A stretch of DNA of 64,000 bases, taken from the NCBI GenBank assembly GCA_947594855.1, contig CANQEL010000002.1, positions 1 through 64,000 on the forward strand. Reading direction: 5' to 3'. The number at the start of each line of letters is the position of its first letter. Position 1 is the first letter of the stretch. The translations under genes were made by a program, and so were the position numbers. Positions 26,636 through 35,603 of the stretch are shown in pieces. A model generated the notes under the pieces. It was not told the origin of the DNA, did not search any database, and saw only the letters and a list, made by a program, of their open reading frames with translations. Source of the DNA: an uncultured Lachnospiraceae bacterium (GTDB lineage: Bacteria; Bacillota; Clostridia; Lachnospirales; Lachnospiraceae).

Positions 26636-27733
26636 ATGGCAGGTTCGGTATTTGGTGATATATTTAGGATTACAACATGGGGCGAGTCGCATGGAACTGC
26701 AGTCGGAGTTGTGGTTGACGGCTGCCCTGCAGGGGTCCGTGTAAATGAGGAATTGATTCAGAAGTATATGGACAGAAGAAAACCCGGCGCGATAAAATAT
26801 TCAACCAGACGCAGTGAAGATGATGAGATAAAGATTCTTTCGGGTGTATTTGAAGGAAAGACGACAGGAACGCCGATATCTATGCTTGTAGTTAATAAGG
26901 ACCATAAGTCGGCTGATTATACTGAGATTGCATCATATTACAGACCCGGACATGCTGATTATACATTTGATATGAAATATGGTTTCAGGGATTACAGGGG
27001 AGGAGGACGTTCCTCAGGACGTGAAACCATAGGAAGGGTAGCAGCCGGCGCGGTTGCGATGCTTATACTTGAAGAACTTGGCATATCAGTAAACGCTTAT
27101 ACCAAAAGCATAGGTCCGGTAAGTGTGTCTGATAATAATAAAGATATGGATTACATAAAAGAAAGTCCGGTATATATGCCCGACAGGGAAGCTTCGGCAA
27201 GAGCAGAGGAATACCTGAAAAAATGCGCAGAGGAAAAGAACTCGGCAGGGGGCGTTGTGGAATGTATCGTAAGGGGACTTCCGGCAGGTATAGGCGACCC
27301 CGTATTTGACAAACTTGACGCTAATATAGCAAAGGCGGTAATGTCAATAGGCGCCGTAAAAGGAATTGAGATAGGAGACGGCTTTAAGGCGGCGTCATCT
27401 GTTGGTACTGGAAATAATGATGAGTTCGGAATAAAAGACGGAAAGGTAATTAAATTGTCAAACCACTCTGGGGGCGTGCTCGGCGGCATAAGCGACGGAA
27501 GTGATTTCATATTCAGGGCGGCATTTAAACCTACCCCGTCGGTTGCGGCTAAACAAAGAAGTGTTACTAAATCGGGTGAGCAGACAGATATAGAGATTAA
27601 AGGAAGGCATGACCCTGTTATAGTTCCGAGGGCGGTTGTTGTTGTTGAAGCGATGGCGGCTGTTACAATTACGGACATGCTATTTAAAGGTATGACGGCA
27701 ACCATTTCAGGTATAAAGGATTTTTACAGTTAA
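26636..27733 (+). CDS. aroC: Chorismate synthase
   Basis: Last step of the shikimate pathway, EPSP to chorismate, needing reduced FMN. The 365-residue protein shows the signatures GESHGTAVGVVVDGCPAG, YRGGGRSSGRETIGRVAAGA and RHDPVIVPRAVVVVEAM. It is cotranscribed with trpS. The bound chorismate feeds the mutase encoded at 11935 and tryptophan synthesis. Confidence 0.96.
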   Translation: MAGSVFGDIFRITTWGESHGTAVGVVVDGCPAGVRVNEELIQKYMDRRKPGAIKYSTRRSEDDEIKILSGVFEGKTTGTPISMLVVNKDHKSADYTEIASYYRPGHADYTFDMKYGFRDYRGGGRSSGRETIGRVAAGAVAMLILEELGISVNAYTKSIGPVSVSDNNKDMDYIKESPVYMPDREASARAEEYLKKCAEEKNSAGGVVECIVRGLPAGIGDPVFDKLDANIAKAVMSIGAVKGIEIGDGFKAASSVGTGNNDEFGIKDGKVIKLSNHSGGVLGGISDGSDFIFRAAFKPTPSVAAKQRSVTKSGEQTDIEIKGRHDPVIVPRAVVVVEAMAAVTITDMLFKGMTATISGIKDFYS

Positions 27734-27804
27734 GGTGACACAATCCCATACAGGCTCATACAATAATATAGACAGCCTTATAAAAGAGAGATGTGGGAGA
27801 GATT

Positions 27805-27987
27805 ATGAGAAATTATAAGAAATTTTATAACAGTACCTGTACAGGAAAGTCAGACGATAACCATAAGTACAATAAAACCGGCGCCGGCGGACAGAATAAA
27901 GAAACGAGGTCTAAGGTTATAATAGATGATAATTCTATATATGAGATAGATCTGGACTGCTATGAGCGCAAAATGAGGAATTTATAG
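27805..27987 (+). CDS. Small protein of unknown function
   Basis: A 60-residue hydrophilic protein, MRNYKKFYNSTC at the N terminus, with an Asn/Lys/Gly-rich first half and an acidic C terminus ending DLDCYERKMRNL. ATG 27805 is preferred to GTG 27793 because GGGAGAG at 27795-27801 serves it. The ordered C terminus and good ribosome site argue that it is real, but I do not recognise it. Confidence 0.5.
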   Translation: MRNYKKFYNSTCTGKSDDNHKYNKTGAGGQNKETRSKVIIDDNSIYEIDLDCYERKMRNL

Positions 27988-28009
27988 AATCTGTATATAA
28001 TTGTATTGT

Positions 28010-28050
28010 CTGCCGGTACCATAGACATTTGCGGTACCGGCAGCTTATAA
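28010..28050. terminator. Hairpin between converging genes
   Basis: CTGCCGGTACC (28010-28020) and GGTACCGGCAG (28033-28043) form an 11-base-pair stem with a 12-base loop. T tracts are weak on both sides, but the position between converging genes fits a terminator. Confidence 0.65.
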
Positions 28051-28057
28051 TTACCTG

Positions 28058-28315
28058 TTAAGCAATACTTGCATTATATGCTTCCCGGACTGCTTTAGCT
28101 AACTGGTCGGCGCAGGAGGTAGGCCTCATACCGCATGTATTACCGGAAAGTTTGCTCTCAATTTCATCTACGGTCCATCCGTCAACAAGTTTGGCAATTG
28201 CCTTAAGGTTGCCGTTGCATCCTCCGATAAATGAAATATTGGTAATGATATTTCCGTTTATATCAAAACTTATTACCTGTGAACATGTATTTTTGGTTTT
28301 GTAATCGTAATGCAT
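28058..28315 (-). CDS. TSCPD domain protein
   Basis: An 85-residue protein of the TIGR03905-like TSCPD family, named for a conserved Thr-Ser-Cys-Pro-Asp motif, here TSCADQLA. Other conserved cysteines are at CSQVISFD, FIGGCNGN and NTCGMRP. ATG 28315 is chosen because AAGGAGGTGAT lies just upstream. The related domain occurs at the C terminus of some ribonucleotide reductases, but the role of the free-standing protein is unknown. It is the last gene of the trk operon. Confidence 0.85.
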   Translation of the reverse strand: MHYDYKTKNTCSQVISFDINGNIITNISFIGGCNGNLKAIAKLVDGWTVDEIESKLSGNTCGMRPTSCADQLAKAVREAYNASIA

Positions 28316-28335
28316 GATAATATCACCTCCTTTAA

Positions 28336-29775
28336 TTATTTTTTCCATGTTGACGGTACAAATAATATAAGCATCGGCATCAGTTCGAGACGTCCTGCCA
28401 GCATGTCAAACATAAGTACAAATTTGGACAAATCGGAAAAACTGCTGAAATTTCCCGTAGGACCCACTACATTAAGTCCGGGCCCTATATTATTAAGCGT
28501 AGCGGCAACAGCAGTAAAATTAGTTACAAGGTCCATGGAATCCAAGGATATAATTAATAATGATATTACAAATATAACGGCGTATATTATTATAAATGCA
28601 TTTATTGAACGTATAACTTCATGGCTTACTGAATGTCCGTCTATTTTCAGTTTTTTAACGCTTCTGGGATGACAGGTCATAAGGATTTCTTTCCTTACGC
28701 CCTTTAAAAGAAGTATAATTCTGGATACTTTAATACCGCCTCCGGTACTTCCGGCGCATGCTCCTATAAACATTATTATGACAAGTATGGTCTGTGACAA
28801 AGGAGGCCACATATTAAAGTCCCTGGTAGAAAATCCTGTAGTGGTAATAATAGAGGTCACCTGAAATGCAGTATGGTGGAATGCCTCATATACTGATGGA
28901 AACAGGGGGGCTACATTTATTGTAATTAATAATATCGATATTGCAATAATTACAAGATAAACCCGGACTTCGGTCATCTTAAACGCCTGTGAAGCCCTTT
29001 TCCTGAGCAGAAGATAATATACATTAAAGTTAACGCCAAATAATATCATAGCTATGGTTACTATAGACTGCTGCAGGTTTGTATAACTTGCAAGGCCGTC
29101 ATTTTTAATGGCAAAGCCGCCCGTTCCGGCAGAACCAAATGAAAGTATGAGCGCATCAAATAAAGGAGTGCCGGCGAACAAAAGTACGATAATCTGAATT
29201 ACAGTCATTGACAGATATATTGAATAAAGTATCATGGCAGTGGTTTTAACTTTGGGAACAAGTTTGCTTACACTTGGCCCGGGACTTTCCGCGCGCATGA
29301 TACGCATGCCGGCGCTGCCTGTTTTCATGGGAAGAAATGCAAGAATAAATACAAGTACTCCCATACCGCCAATCCAGTGGGTAAAGCTTCTCCAGAACAG
29401 ATTGGTTTTTGAAAGCGCTTCTACATCGGTAAGGATACTTGAACCTGTAGTAGTAAAGCCCGATGCAGTTTCAAAAAGTGCATCAGGGAAATGAGGTATA
29501 TCTCCCGACATAAAAAAAGGAAGAGAGCCGAATATACTTAATATAATCCAGCTTAAGGAAACAATTACAAGTCCTTCCCTGCCATATATTGTTTTGTTTC
29601 TGACTTTTATCCTTGAGGACAGGAAGCCAAAGAGTATACAGAATACCATGACTATTAAATAGGCAAAGCCATCGGGTTCCCTGTAGATTATTGATACTGC
29701 CAGCGGAAGTATCATAAACAGTGCTTCAAATAAACATACCTGACCTAACATCTGGATAATCATTTTGTAATTCAT
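28336..29775 (-). CDS. trkH: Potassium uptake protein TrkH
   Basis: The membrane pore of the Trk potassium system, 479 residues. Four selectivity-filter repeats are recognisable: ASGFTTTGSS, GSAGTGGFA, TSIITTTGFST and AATLNNIGPGL. It lies 13 bases after trkA, which encodes its cytoplasmic gating subunit. ATG is followed by typical membrane helices throughout. Confidence 0.94.
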   Translation of the reverse strand: MNYKMIIQMLGQVCLFEALFMILPLAVSIIYREPDGFAYLIVMVFCILFGFLSSRIKVRNKTIYGREGLVIVSLSWIILSIFGSLPFFMSGDIPHFPDALFETASGFTTTGSSILTDVEALSKTNLFWRSFTHWIGGMGVLVFILAFLPMKTGSAGMRIMRAESPGPSVSKLVPKVKTTAMILYSIYLSMTVIQIIVLLFAGTPLFDALILSFGSAGTGGFAIKNDGLASYTNLQQSIVTIAMILFGVNFNVYYLLLRKRASQAFKMTEVRVYLVIIAISILLITINVAPLFPSVYEAFHHTAFQVTSIITTTGFSTRDFNMWPPLSQTILVIIMFIGACAGSTGGGIKVSRIILLLKGVRKEILMTCHPRSVKKLKIDGHSVSHEVIRSINAFIIIYAVIFVISLLIISLDSMDLVTNFTAVAATLNNIGPGLNVVGPTGNFSSFSDLSKFVLMFDMLAGRLELMPMLILFVPSTWKK

Positions 29776-29788
29776 GGCGCATATTCTC

Positions 29789-31153
29789 TCAATCTTTCAA
29801 AATATCTTTGATATCATTAAGCCCCTTGTTTGTAGTAATAACAATTACAGTATCGCCCATCATGAGCATGTCCTGTCCTTTAGGGGTAATAATGGTTCCG
29901 TTTCTGTTGATACAGCCGATTAACAGGTTGCTTTTAAGCCTGAGTTTTTCAAGCGGAATATTAAGTACAGGGGCGTTTTCCCTTATGCAGAACTCCAGAG
30001 CTTCCACCTTATTGTCTACCAGATGGTGCAGAGTTTCCACATTGCTTCCGATAGAATTCTTCATCGCGCGTACAAAACGTACTATATTTTCCGCCGTTAC
30101 ATGCTTTGGATAAATAATGCTGTCCAAATCGAGGTTATTTATTACCTCGTCAAAATCAATACTGTTGATTTTTGTAATAACGTTCATATTACTATTTTTA
30201 CTTTTGGCAAACAGTGATAAAAGAATATTTTCTTCATCCATATTGGTAAGCGTAACAAAAGAATCAGCCCTTGCAAGCCCTTCTTCCATAAGAAGCTCTT
30301 TGTTTACGCCGTCTCCGCATAAGACGGTTGCCTGTGGAAGAAGTTCGCTGAGTTCTTCGCAGCGGGTACGGTTGATTTCAATGATTTTAACGTCAATACC
30401 CATTGAAAGAAGCAGCTGTGTCAGATAAAAGGTGATTTTACCGCCTCCGATAATTATCGTATCTTTTACCTGATTAGTCTGGATTCTGATTCTTTTGAAA
30501 AATAATTTTGCCTTTTTGGGTGAGGCTACTATTGATACAACATCTTTTTCCTTAAGGATAAAATTACCGTCAGGGATAGTGACCTGTTCGCCACGCTCCA
30601 CAGTGCATATGAGGACTTCATTGCAGTGGAGTTTTGTCGTAATCTCGCTGACTTTAAGGTCGTCAAGAACTGAATCGGCGGGAATACGGAATTTGAGGAC
30701 TTCTACACGGCCTTTTGCGAAAGTCTCTATTTTGATTGCAGACGGGAAACCGAGAATCCTGGAAATCTCCCTTGCCGCCGCATATTCCGGGTTAATTATC
30801 ATTGCGAGTCCAAGTTCTTCTTTAATATATCTGATTTGATGGTTGAATTCGGGATTCCTTACGCGGGCTATGGTCTGGCAGTTACCTGCTTTTTTGGCAA
30901 TAAGGCAACAGAGAAGGTTCCTTTCGTCTGAGCCTGTTACTGCAATAAGAAGGTCTGCGTTTTTTACGCCTGCTTCATTTAATACATTATGGTCGGTTCC
31001 GCTGCCCACAATGCCCATAATATCGTATTTGTCTGCAAGAGTCTGTACCGCAGAGTAATTCCTGTCTATTACAGTTACATCATTATCTTCACTGCTTAAC
31101 TGCTCTGTAAGGGTATTGCCAACTTTTCCGCAGCCCACAATTATAATGTTCAT
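29789..31153 (-). CDS. trkA: Trk potassium system regulatory subunit TrkA
   Basis: A 454-residue cytoplasmic NAD-binding regulator with two RCK-N/RCK-C halves. The first Rossmann motif is IIVGCGKVGNTLTEQL with a downstream Asp-rich strand (VTVIDRN), the second TIIIGGGKITFYLTQLL. It binds TrkH and senses nucleotides. A minus-strand -10, TATAAT, is visible at 31186-31191, but the -35 is poor. Confidence 0.94.
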   Translation of the reverse strand: MNIIIVGCGKVGNTLTEQLSSEDNDVTVIDRNYSAVQTLADKYDIMGIVGSGTDHNVLNEAGVKNADLLIAVTGSDERNLLCCLIAKKAGNCQTIARVRNPEFNHQIRYIKEELGLAMIINPEYAAAREISRILGFPSAIKIETFAKGRVEVLKFRIPADSVLDDLKVSEITTKLHCNEVLICTVERGEQVTIPDGNFILKEKDVVSIVASPKKAKLFFKRIRIQTNQVKDTIIIGGGKITFYLTQLLLSMGIDVKIIEINRTRCEELSELLPQATVLCGDGVNKELLMEEGLARADSFVTLTNMDEENILLSLFAKSKNSNMNVITKINSIDFDEVINNLDLDSIIYPKHVTAENIVRFVRAMKNSIGSNVETLHHLVDNKVEALEFCIRENAPVLNIPLEKLRLKSNLLIGCINRNGTIITPKGQDMLMMGDTVIVITTNKGLNDIKDILKD

Positions 31154-31208
31154 ATCAGCCTCCAGATAGCTATAATTTATCAGTTATTATAGCACATATA
31201 AAATATTT

Positions 31209-32099
31209 TTAAAGTATTTTATCATAACCGGATAATGTGCGTGTGGACAAGGCTTCCCTTTCGAGGTAAAAATCGCCGTTTTTACGTGTGCCCATAAACC
31301 ATTTCACAAGTGTAAGCGTTCCGTTTTCAAGTTCAATGCAGGTGATACATCTTGGGTGTACACAGCTTCCCGTATTGATATAAAGCGAGGGAGCTTCATT
31401 TAATATTGGGCGGTGCGTATGGCCCGTAATAAGGATTTTATTGTTTTCTTCCGCCCATGTATTCAGTCTTTGCTCTGAACGTTTTTTTACGGTATAGTTT
31501 TTTGCGGCATTGGTAGGGTCGAGTATGCCGATTTGTTCTAACGGTTTCCATACATATCTTACAAGAAACCGGCCAAGCCTCCAAAGCGTGGAATTAAGAC
31601 TGGACGCCTGATGCCCGTGGGTAAGATAAAGGCATGTACCATTACAGTAATCCTTAAGTATAATGCCCGGATAAAATTTGATGTCTGGACAGAGACTGGA
31701 AAAAGACTGGCTTGATGTACAGAAATATGTGGAAAAATTTTTTTTGGGAAATGAACAGAGTTTCTTTTCCATATCATGGTTTCCGTACAGCATGTAAAGG
31801 CGGTCTTCTTTATAAAACAGGGAAAGCAGCCAGAAAACATTGTTGTGTACTTCCTTAATCTGGTTCATGCTTCTGTTTTCCCAGAGTTCATCGCCATCCC
31901 CAAGTTCTATATAGGTAAATCCTTTTCTGTAATAATGTTCAAGCGCCGCAAAATAAAGGTGCTGCGTTTTCAGAAAATTATCGTTATTGGTACCATTGCC
32001 GCGGTGGCAGTCTGAAAACAGCACATAACGGGACTGCGCGTTTACCGGCAGCACGGGAACATTTTTAAATGATTTGGTAATACGTCTCCGGTAACCCAT
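31209..32099 (-). CDS. Calcineurin-like metallophosphoesterase
   Basis: A 296-residue phosphoesterase with the complete two-metal site: FSDCHRGNG (D and H), LGDGDELWE, YGNHDMEK, LTHGHQAS and ITGHTHRP. It resembles UDP-2,3-diacylglucosamine hydrolase-like phosphoesterases in motif order, but the substrate is open. ATG 32099 is preferred with AAGGAG upstream. It starts one base after the DUF4474-like gene ends, so the two form an operon. Confidence 0.85.
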   Translation of the reverse strand: MGYRRRITKSFKNVPVLPVNAQSRYVLFSDCHRGNGTNNDNFLKTQHLYFAALEHYYRKGFTYIELGDGDELWENRSMNQIKEVHNNVFWLLSLFYKEDRLYMLYGNHDMEKKLCSFPKKNFSTYFCTSSQSFSSLCPDIKFYPGIILKDYCNGTCLYLTHGHQASSLNSTLWRLGRFLVRYVWKPLEQIGILDPTNAAKNYTVKKRSEQRLNTWAEENNKILITGHTHRPILNEAPSLYINTGSCVHPRCITCIELENGTLTLVKWFMGTRKNGDFYLEREALSTRTLSGYDKIL

Positions 32100-32100
32100 A

Positions 32101-32991
32101 TTAGTTTCTCCTTTTCCTGTAATGTTTAATTGCGGTTGTTTTATTAAAAGCAAAAGGAAGATAATAATACAGGTACAGAAGTCTGTCCAGGGTACTGCAG
32201 AAAGGTCTGGTTACAAAACGGTAAAGGGTGCAGAAAATTCTGTTTTTACACTGTACATACCATATAAAAATACGTTTTAAAGGGTTGATTTTTGTATTGG
32301 AGCGTTCAAATATAAATGAAATGTCCATGAAATTAATGCACAAGTCTGAAACAGATACTTTACAGCATGCTTTATTCAGGGCATTTATGAATGAGGCGCA
32401 CATTTCAAAGTCTTTAAAACGCAGTACAACTTTCATAGACAGCTCACTGGGCTTTGAAAATTTTCCAGGTAAAAAAGTTGTAAGCCACCAGTGCAGTTTA
32501 CGGAGGTGTGTAATCAAATGTCCCCTGTAATACAGGCAGGATGATATATCGATATAATCGTTTTTGTCTGCCGCTTTAAACCATGTCGTTTTGTATGAAT
32601 CGGGAGAAATGATTTTATCGGTATAATATATGCCGACTTCGCTTCCGGTGTTTATTCCGTACTGGCCTTTCCAGAATTCTATGAGCCATGTTCGGCCATC
32701 GTAGTTAAAATACACCCTGAAACAGTCAAATACCATATTGAAAAATGGCGCCGCCTTATCATAAAGTACTGAATACCCATAATCTTTCTGCCATGCGTCG
32801 GTTCTGCTTGTAAATATATCCTGTATAACGTCATAACGGTAACCGAAAGGCTTTGCAAGTTCATTTAAAATATGGCATTTTTCTGCTATTGACATACATT
32901 TTATCTTACATATTATTTTCTTTTTCCTGAAATGAAAAATAATAAGGCATACAGATGCGGTAAGCAATAGAAATAAAATAATAAAATACAT
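32101..32991 (-). CDS. DUF4474-like protein with N-terminal membrane anchor
   Basis: A 296-residue protein with one N-terminal transmembrane helix. The central part (about 45-135) matches what I recall of DUF4474: KPFGYRYDVIQDIFTS, AWQKDYGYSVLYDKAAP and WLIEFWKGQYGINTG. Function is unknown. Its tight coupling to a metallophosphoesterase suggests a joint process at the membrane. The C-terminal third is basic and Tyr-rich, with two short hydrophobic stretches. Confidence 0.7.
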   Translation of the reverse strand: MYFIILFLLLTASVCLIIFHFRKKKIICKIKCMSIAEKCHILNELAKPFGYRYDVIQDIFTSRTDAWQKDYGYSVLYDKAAPFFNMVFDCFRVYFNYDGRTWLIEFWKGQYGINTGSEVGIYYTDKIISPDSYKTTWFKAADKNDYIDISSCLYYRGHLITHLRKLHWWLTTFLPGKFSKPSELSMKVVLRFKDFEMCASFINALNKACCKVSVSDLCINFMDISFIFERSNTKINPLKRIFIWYVQCKNRIFCTLYRFVTRPFCSTLDRLLYLYYYLPFAFNKTTAIKHYRKRRN

Positions 32992-33084
32992 ATAGTCACC
33001 CCATAATAAGCTGATTAATTTATTTTATGCAAAAAAAGTCGAATTTGTTATTTACCTTATTGAACATTTGATATAAAAGATTAT

Positions 33085-33113
33085 TTGACACTATAAAATA
33101 GTATGTGTATTAT
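33085..33113 (+). promoter_or_regulatory. padR promoter with internal operator candidate
   Basis: TTGACA (33085-33090), 17 bases, TATTAT (33108-33113). Between the two elements lies the dyad ACTATAAAATAGT (33090-33102), a good place for autorepression by the PadR regulator encoded just downstream. Confidence 0.7.
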
Positions 33114-33156
33114 TAATATTAAGTAATTTATTTTTAACACTGCGGGAGGTGAAAAT

Positions 33157-33474
33157 GTGAATGTTCAGTTTAAGAAAGGTGTGCTGGAACTGATTGTATT
33201 GGAGTCGGTACATGGTAAGGATATGTATGGCTATGAGCTTGTTCAGGAAGTGTCTAAAGTTGTGGATGTAAATGAAGGAACGATATATCCGCTTCTTAAG
33301 AGACTTACTAATGAACATTATTTTGAAACTTATCTGCAGGAGTCAAACGAGGGACCGCCGCGTAAGTATTATCATATTACTGCAACAGGCATACTGCATA
33401 GAAGCGAGCTTAAAGCGGAGTGGATTGAGTTTTCAGATAAAGTCAGTAAATTTTTAAAGGAGAAAGGGTCATGA
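33157..33474 (+). CDS. PadR family transcriptional regulator
   Basis: A 105-residue winged-helix regulator. Family features: KKGVLELIVLESVHGKDMYGYELVQEV, then the wing region EGTIYPLLKRLTNEHYFET and GPPRKYYHIT. It starts on GTG 33157 with GGGAGGT at 33144-33150; the nearby ATG is followed at once by a stop. The next gene begins in its stop codon. PadR proteins of this type usually regulate their own operon with a HAAS/DUF1700 membrane partner. Confidence 0.92.
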   Translation: MNVQFKKGVLELIVLESVHGKDMYGYELVQEVSKVVDVNEGTIYPLLKRLTNEHYFETYLQESNEGPPRKYYHITATGILHRSELKAEWIEFSDKVSKFLKEKGS

Positions 33475-34565
33475 ATAAAGCCGAGTTTTTAGCAATAATT
33501 AATAAAGAATTGTCTGTACTGCAGGATAGTGAAATTTCAGATATAGCAGGGGAATACAGTCAGCATATTGATATGAAAATAAGCGAAGGAATGACTGAGG
33601 AGGAAGCGATAAATACTCTTGGCAATATAGATGAACTTATTGACGGAATACTTGAAGCATATCATGTAAATTCAAATGTGGCGACCGGATTTAACGGATT
33701 CTTTGGGAAACGGTTAAAAAACGGTAAAGAAAAAGAGGTAACTCCTAAGAATACATATAATGAAGAAAAAAATAATATGCTTAAAAGAAAATTCAGGGAT
33801 GTGTCTGCAGTAATTATGAAATGGCTGCGAAAGATACTGATATTGCTGTTTACGACAGCTACAGGCCTTAGCGTATTGTTTATGTTGTTTATGACAGGGG
33901 TGTGCATCGTTCTTCTTACAAGAGGCTACCCTCTTTCAGGGGTTATGCTTGTGCTTGTGGGAAGCGTGCTTATACTTGGCGCGGCAGCGATATTCTTTTA
34001 CCGTATGTTAACCCGGAGGCCCATAAAGGTTGCACGTATAAACCAGATTATATGCATAATGCTTATTGCAGGAGTATTACTGGGAGGAATAGGAACAGGA
34101 ATGGCTCTGGCTGAATACAGTTCATACGAATATATTAGTGACGTATATCTTCCGGATTCCGACATAATCACAAGGTCTGTTGATTATGAGGTATCTTCAA
34201 TTGATATCATAAGGAACATTTATGCAGACAATATTATAAAGACGCTTACTATTGAATCAGCTTATCCGGAGTTATGTGAAATAATATCAGATGTCAGGGT
34301 GCCGAAAGACCATATAAGTGCTGAGGTTACATATTTTGCCGAGGAAAAAGAAGTTATGCAGCCTCGTTTTTACAGGAATGAATCGGGAAAAAGCCTGTAT
34401 CTGTATTCAGGACTTGATGCATCAGATGTTTCAATACTGGAGTACAAGGACCTTATGCTTAATAATCTCAGGGAGCATAAATTTGGCAGATATTGTGTAG
34501 GTAAAGTTACAGGTATAGCTATACGGGTAAATCCGGAATCCGAATTTTCGGTTTTAATAAAATAA
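33471..34565 (+). CDS. HAAS/DUF1700-type membrane protein, PadR partner
   Basis: A 364-residue protein. The N-terminal helical domain (about 1-65, LSVLQDSEISDIAGEYSQHI and EEEAINTLGNIDELI) is the HAAS/DUF1700 signature. It is followed by about four transmembrane helices (120-235) and an extracytoplasmic beta-rich C-terminal region. The 4-base overlap with the padR gene supports the usual pairing. The role is probably sensing or adapting to envelope stress; not shown by sequence. Confidence 0.8.
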   Translation: MNKAEFLAIINKELSVLQDSEISDIAGEYSQHIDMKISEGMTEEEAINTLGNIDELIDGILEAYHVNSNVATGFNGFFGKRLKNGKEKEVTPKNTYNEEKNNMLKRKFRDVSAVIMKWLRKILILLFTTATGLSVLFMLFMTGVCIVLLTRGYPLSGVMLVLVGSVLILGAAAIFFYRMLTRRPIKVARINQIICIMLIAGVLLGGIGTGMALAEYSSYEYISDVYLPDSDIITRSVDYEVSSIDIIRNIYADNIIKTLTIESAYPELCEIISDVRVPKDHISAEVTYFAEEKEVMQPRFYRNESGKSLYLYSGLDASDVSILEYKDLMLNNLREHKFGRYCVGKVTGIAIRVNPESEFSVLIK

Positions 34566-34592
34566 TTTCCAAAACGAAATGGAGATGTATAT

Positions 34593-35435
34593 ATGGGACA
34601 ACAGATATATACTCCCGCCGAAGTGCTTGAGAATAATATAAACGGCGGAGTAACCAAATCTAAACTTACAATTGCTAAAATGATAATGCTTGGAATATTT
34701 GCAGGGGCATTTATTGCATTTGGCGGCGCGGCAAGCAGTGTTGCAGCGCATGGCATATCTGATGTTGGCCTGGCAAGGCTTGTTACCGGAGCGGTATTCC
34801 CTGTAGGACTTATGATGGTAGTCCTTACGGGTTCGGAGCTCTTTACTGGAAATAACCTCATGATAATGGCATTTTTGGATAAAAAAATAACTGTCAAAAG
34901 AATGTTTTGTAATCTGATTACTGTATATTTTTCAAATCTTATCGGCGCCGTATTGATATCGGTTCTTGTGTTTTATTCCGGACAGCTTGATTATTCGCAG
35001 GGCGGACTCGGTGCATATACTATTAAAGTTGCCCTGGCAAAGGCAGTTATGTCGCCGGATAGGGCTATTGTAAGCGGAATCCTGTGTAATATTCTTGTAT
35101 GTCTGGCAATACTTATGTCCGGCGCTGCAAAAGATGTGTGTGGTAAGATACTGGCTGTGTTTTTCCCAATATCAGCATTTGTGATATGCGGATTTGAACA
35201 CTGTGTTGCCAATATGTTTTATCTTCCGGCAGGTATGATTGCCGCTTCCAGTCCAGACTATGTAAAAAAGGCGGAAGAGCTTTATAATATAACTGCCGCA
35301 CAGTGTGCCGGATTATGTTCGGGTATGCCTGTAAGGAACCTTATATGCGTAACCGTGGGCAATATGATTGGCGGTATGCTGTGCATAGGAACGGTGTATT
35401 ATTTTGCACACAGAAGAAGTATAAGTTCACGTTAA
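34593..35435 (+). CDS. Formate/nitrite transporter (FNT) family channel
   Basis: A 280-residue pentameric channel protein for small anions such as formate, nitrite or hydrosulfide. Family marks are GAFIAFGGAASSVAAH and the pore-histidine motif FEHCVANMFYLPAGM. A fermentative Lachnospiraceae would make formate likely, but the substrate is not decided by this. It lies 27 bases after the HAAS gene and may be cotranscribed. A weak stem TATAAGTT/AACTTATA (35420-35447) spans its stop codon. Confidence 0.9.
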   Translation: MGQQIYTPAEVLENNINGGVTKSKLTIAKMIMLGIFAGAFIAFGGAASSVAAHGISDVGLARLVTGAVFPVGLMMVVLTGSELFTGNNLMIMAFLDKKITVKRMFCNLITVYFSNLIGAVLISVLVFYSGQLDYSQGGLGAYTIKVALAKAVMSPDRAIVSGILCNILVCLAILMSGAAKDVCGKILAVFFPISAFVICGFEHCVANMFYLPAGMIAASSPDYVKKAEELYNITAAQCAGLCSGMPVRNLICVTVGNMIGGMLCIGTVYYFAHRRSISSR

Positions 35436-35520
35436 TTTTAACTTATAGTGTAGTGTATGGCTTTTTTGTGGAATATTTTACATATTTTTAAATAAAATTT
35501 AAATACATTGTGAAAAAACA

Positions 35521-35549
35521 TTGACATATTGCAAAAAATATAAGATAAT
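35521..35549 (+). promoter_or_regulatory. Promoter for the second CBM9-like protein
   Basis: TTGACA (35521-35526), 17 bases, GATAAT (35544-35549), followed by AGGAGG at the gene start. It is stronger than the promoter at 106. Confidence 0.8.
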
Positions 35550-35603
35550 AGTATTACTAGCGAATTATATAGCTATATTATTATATTTCTAGGAGGGAAT
35601 ACT

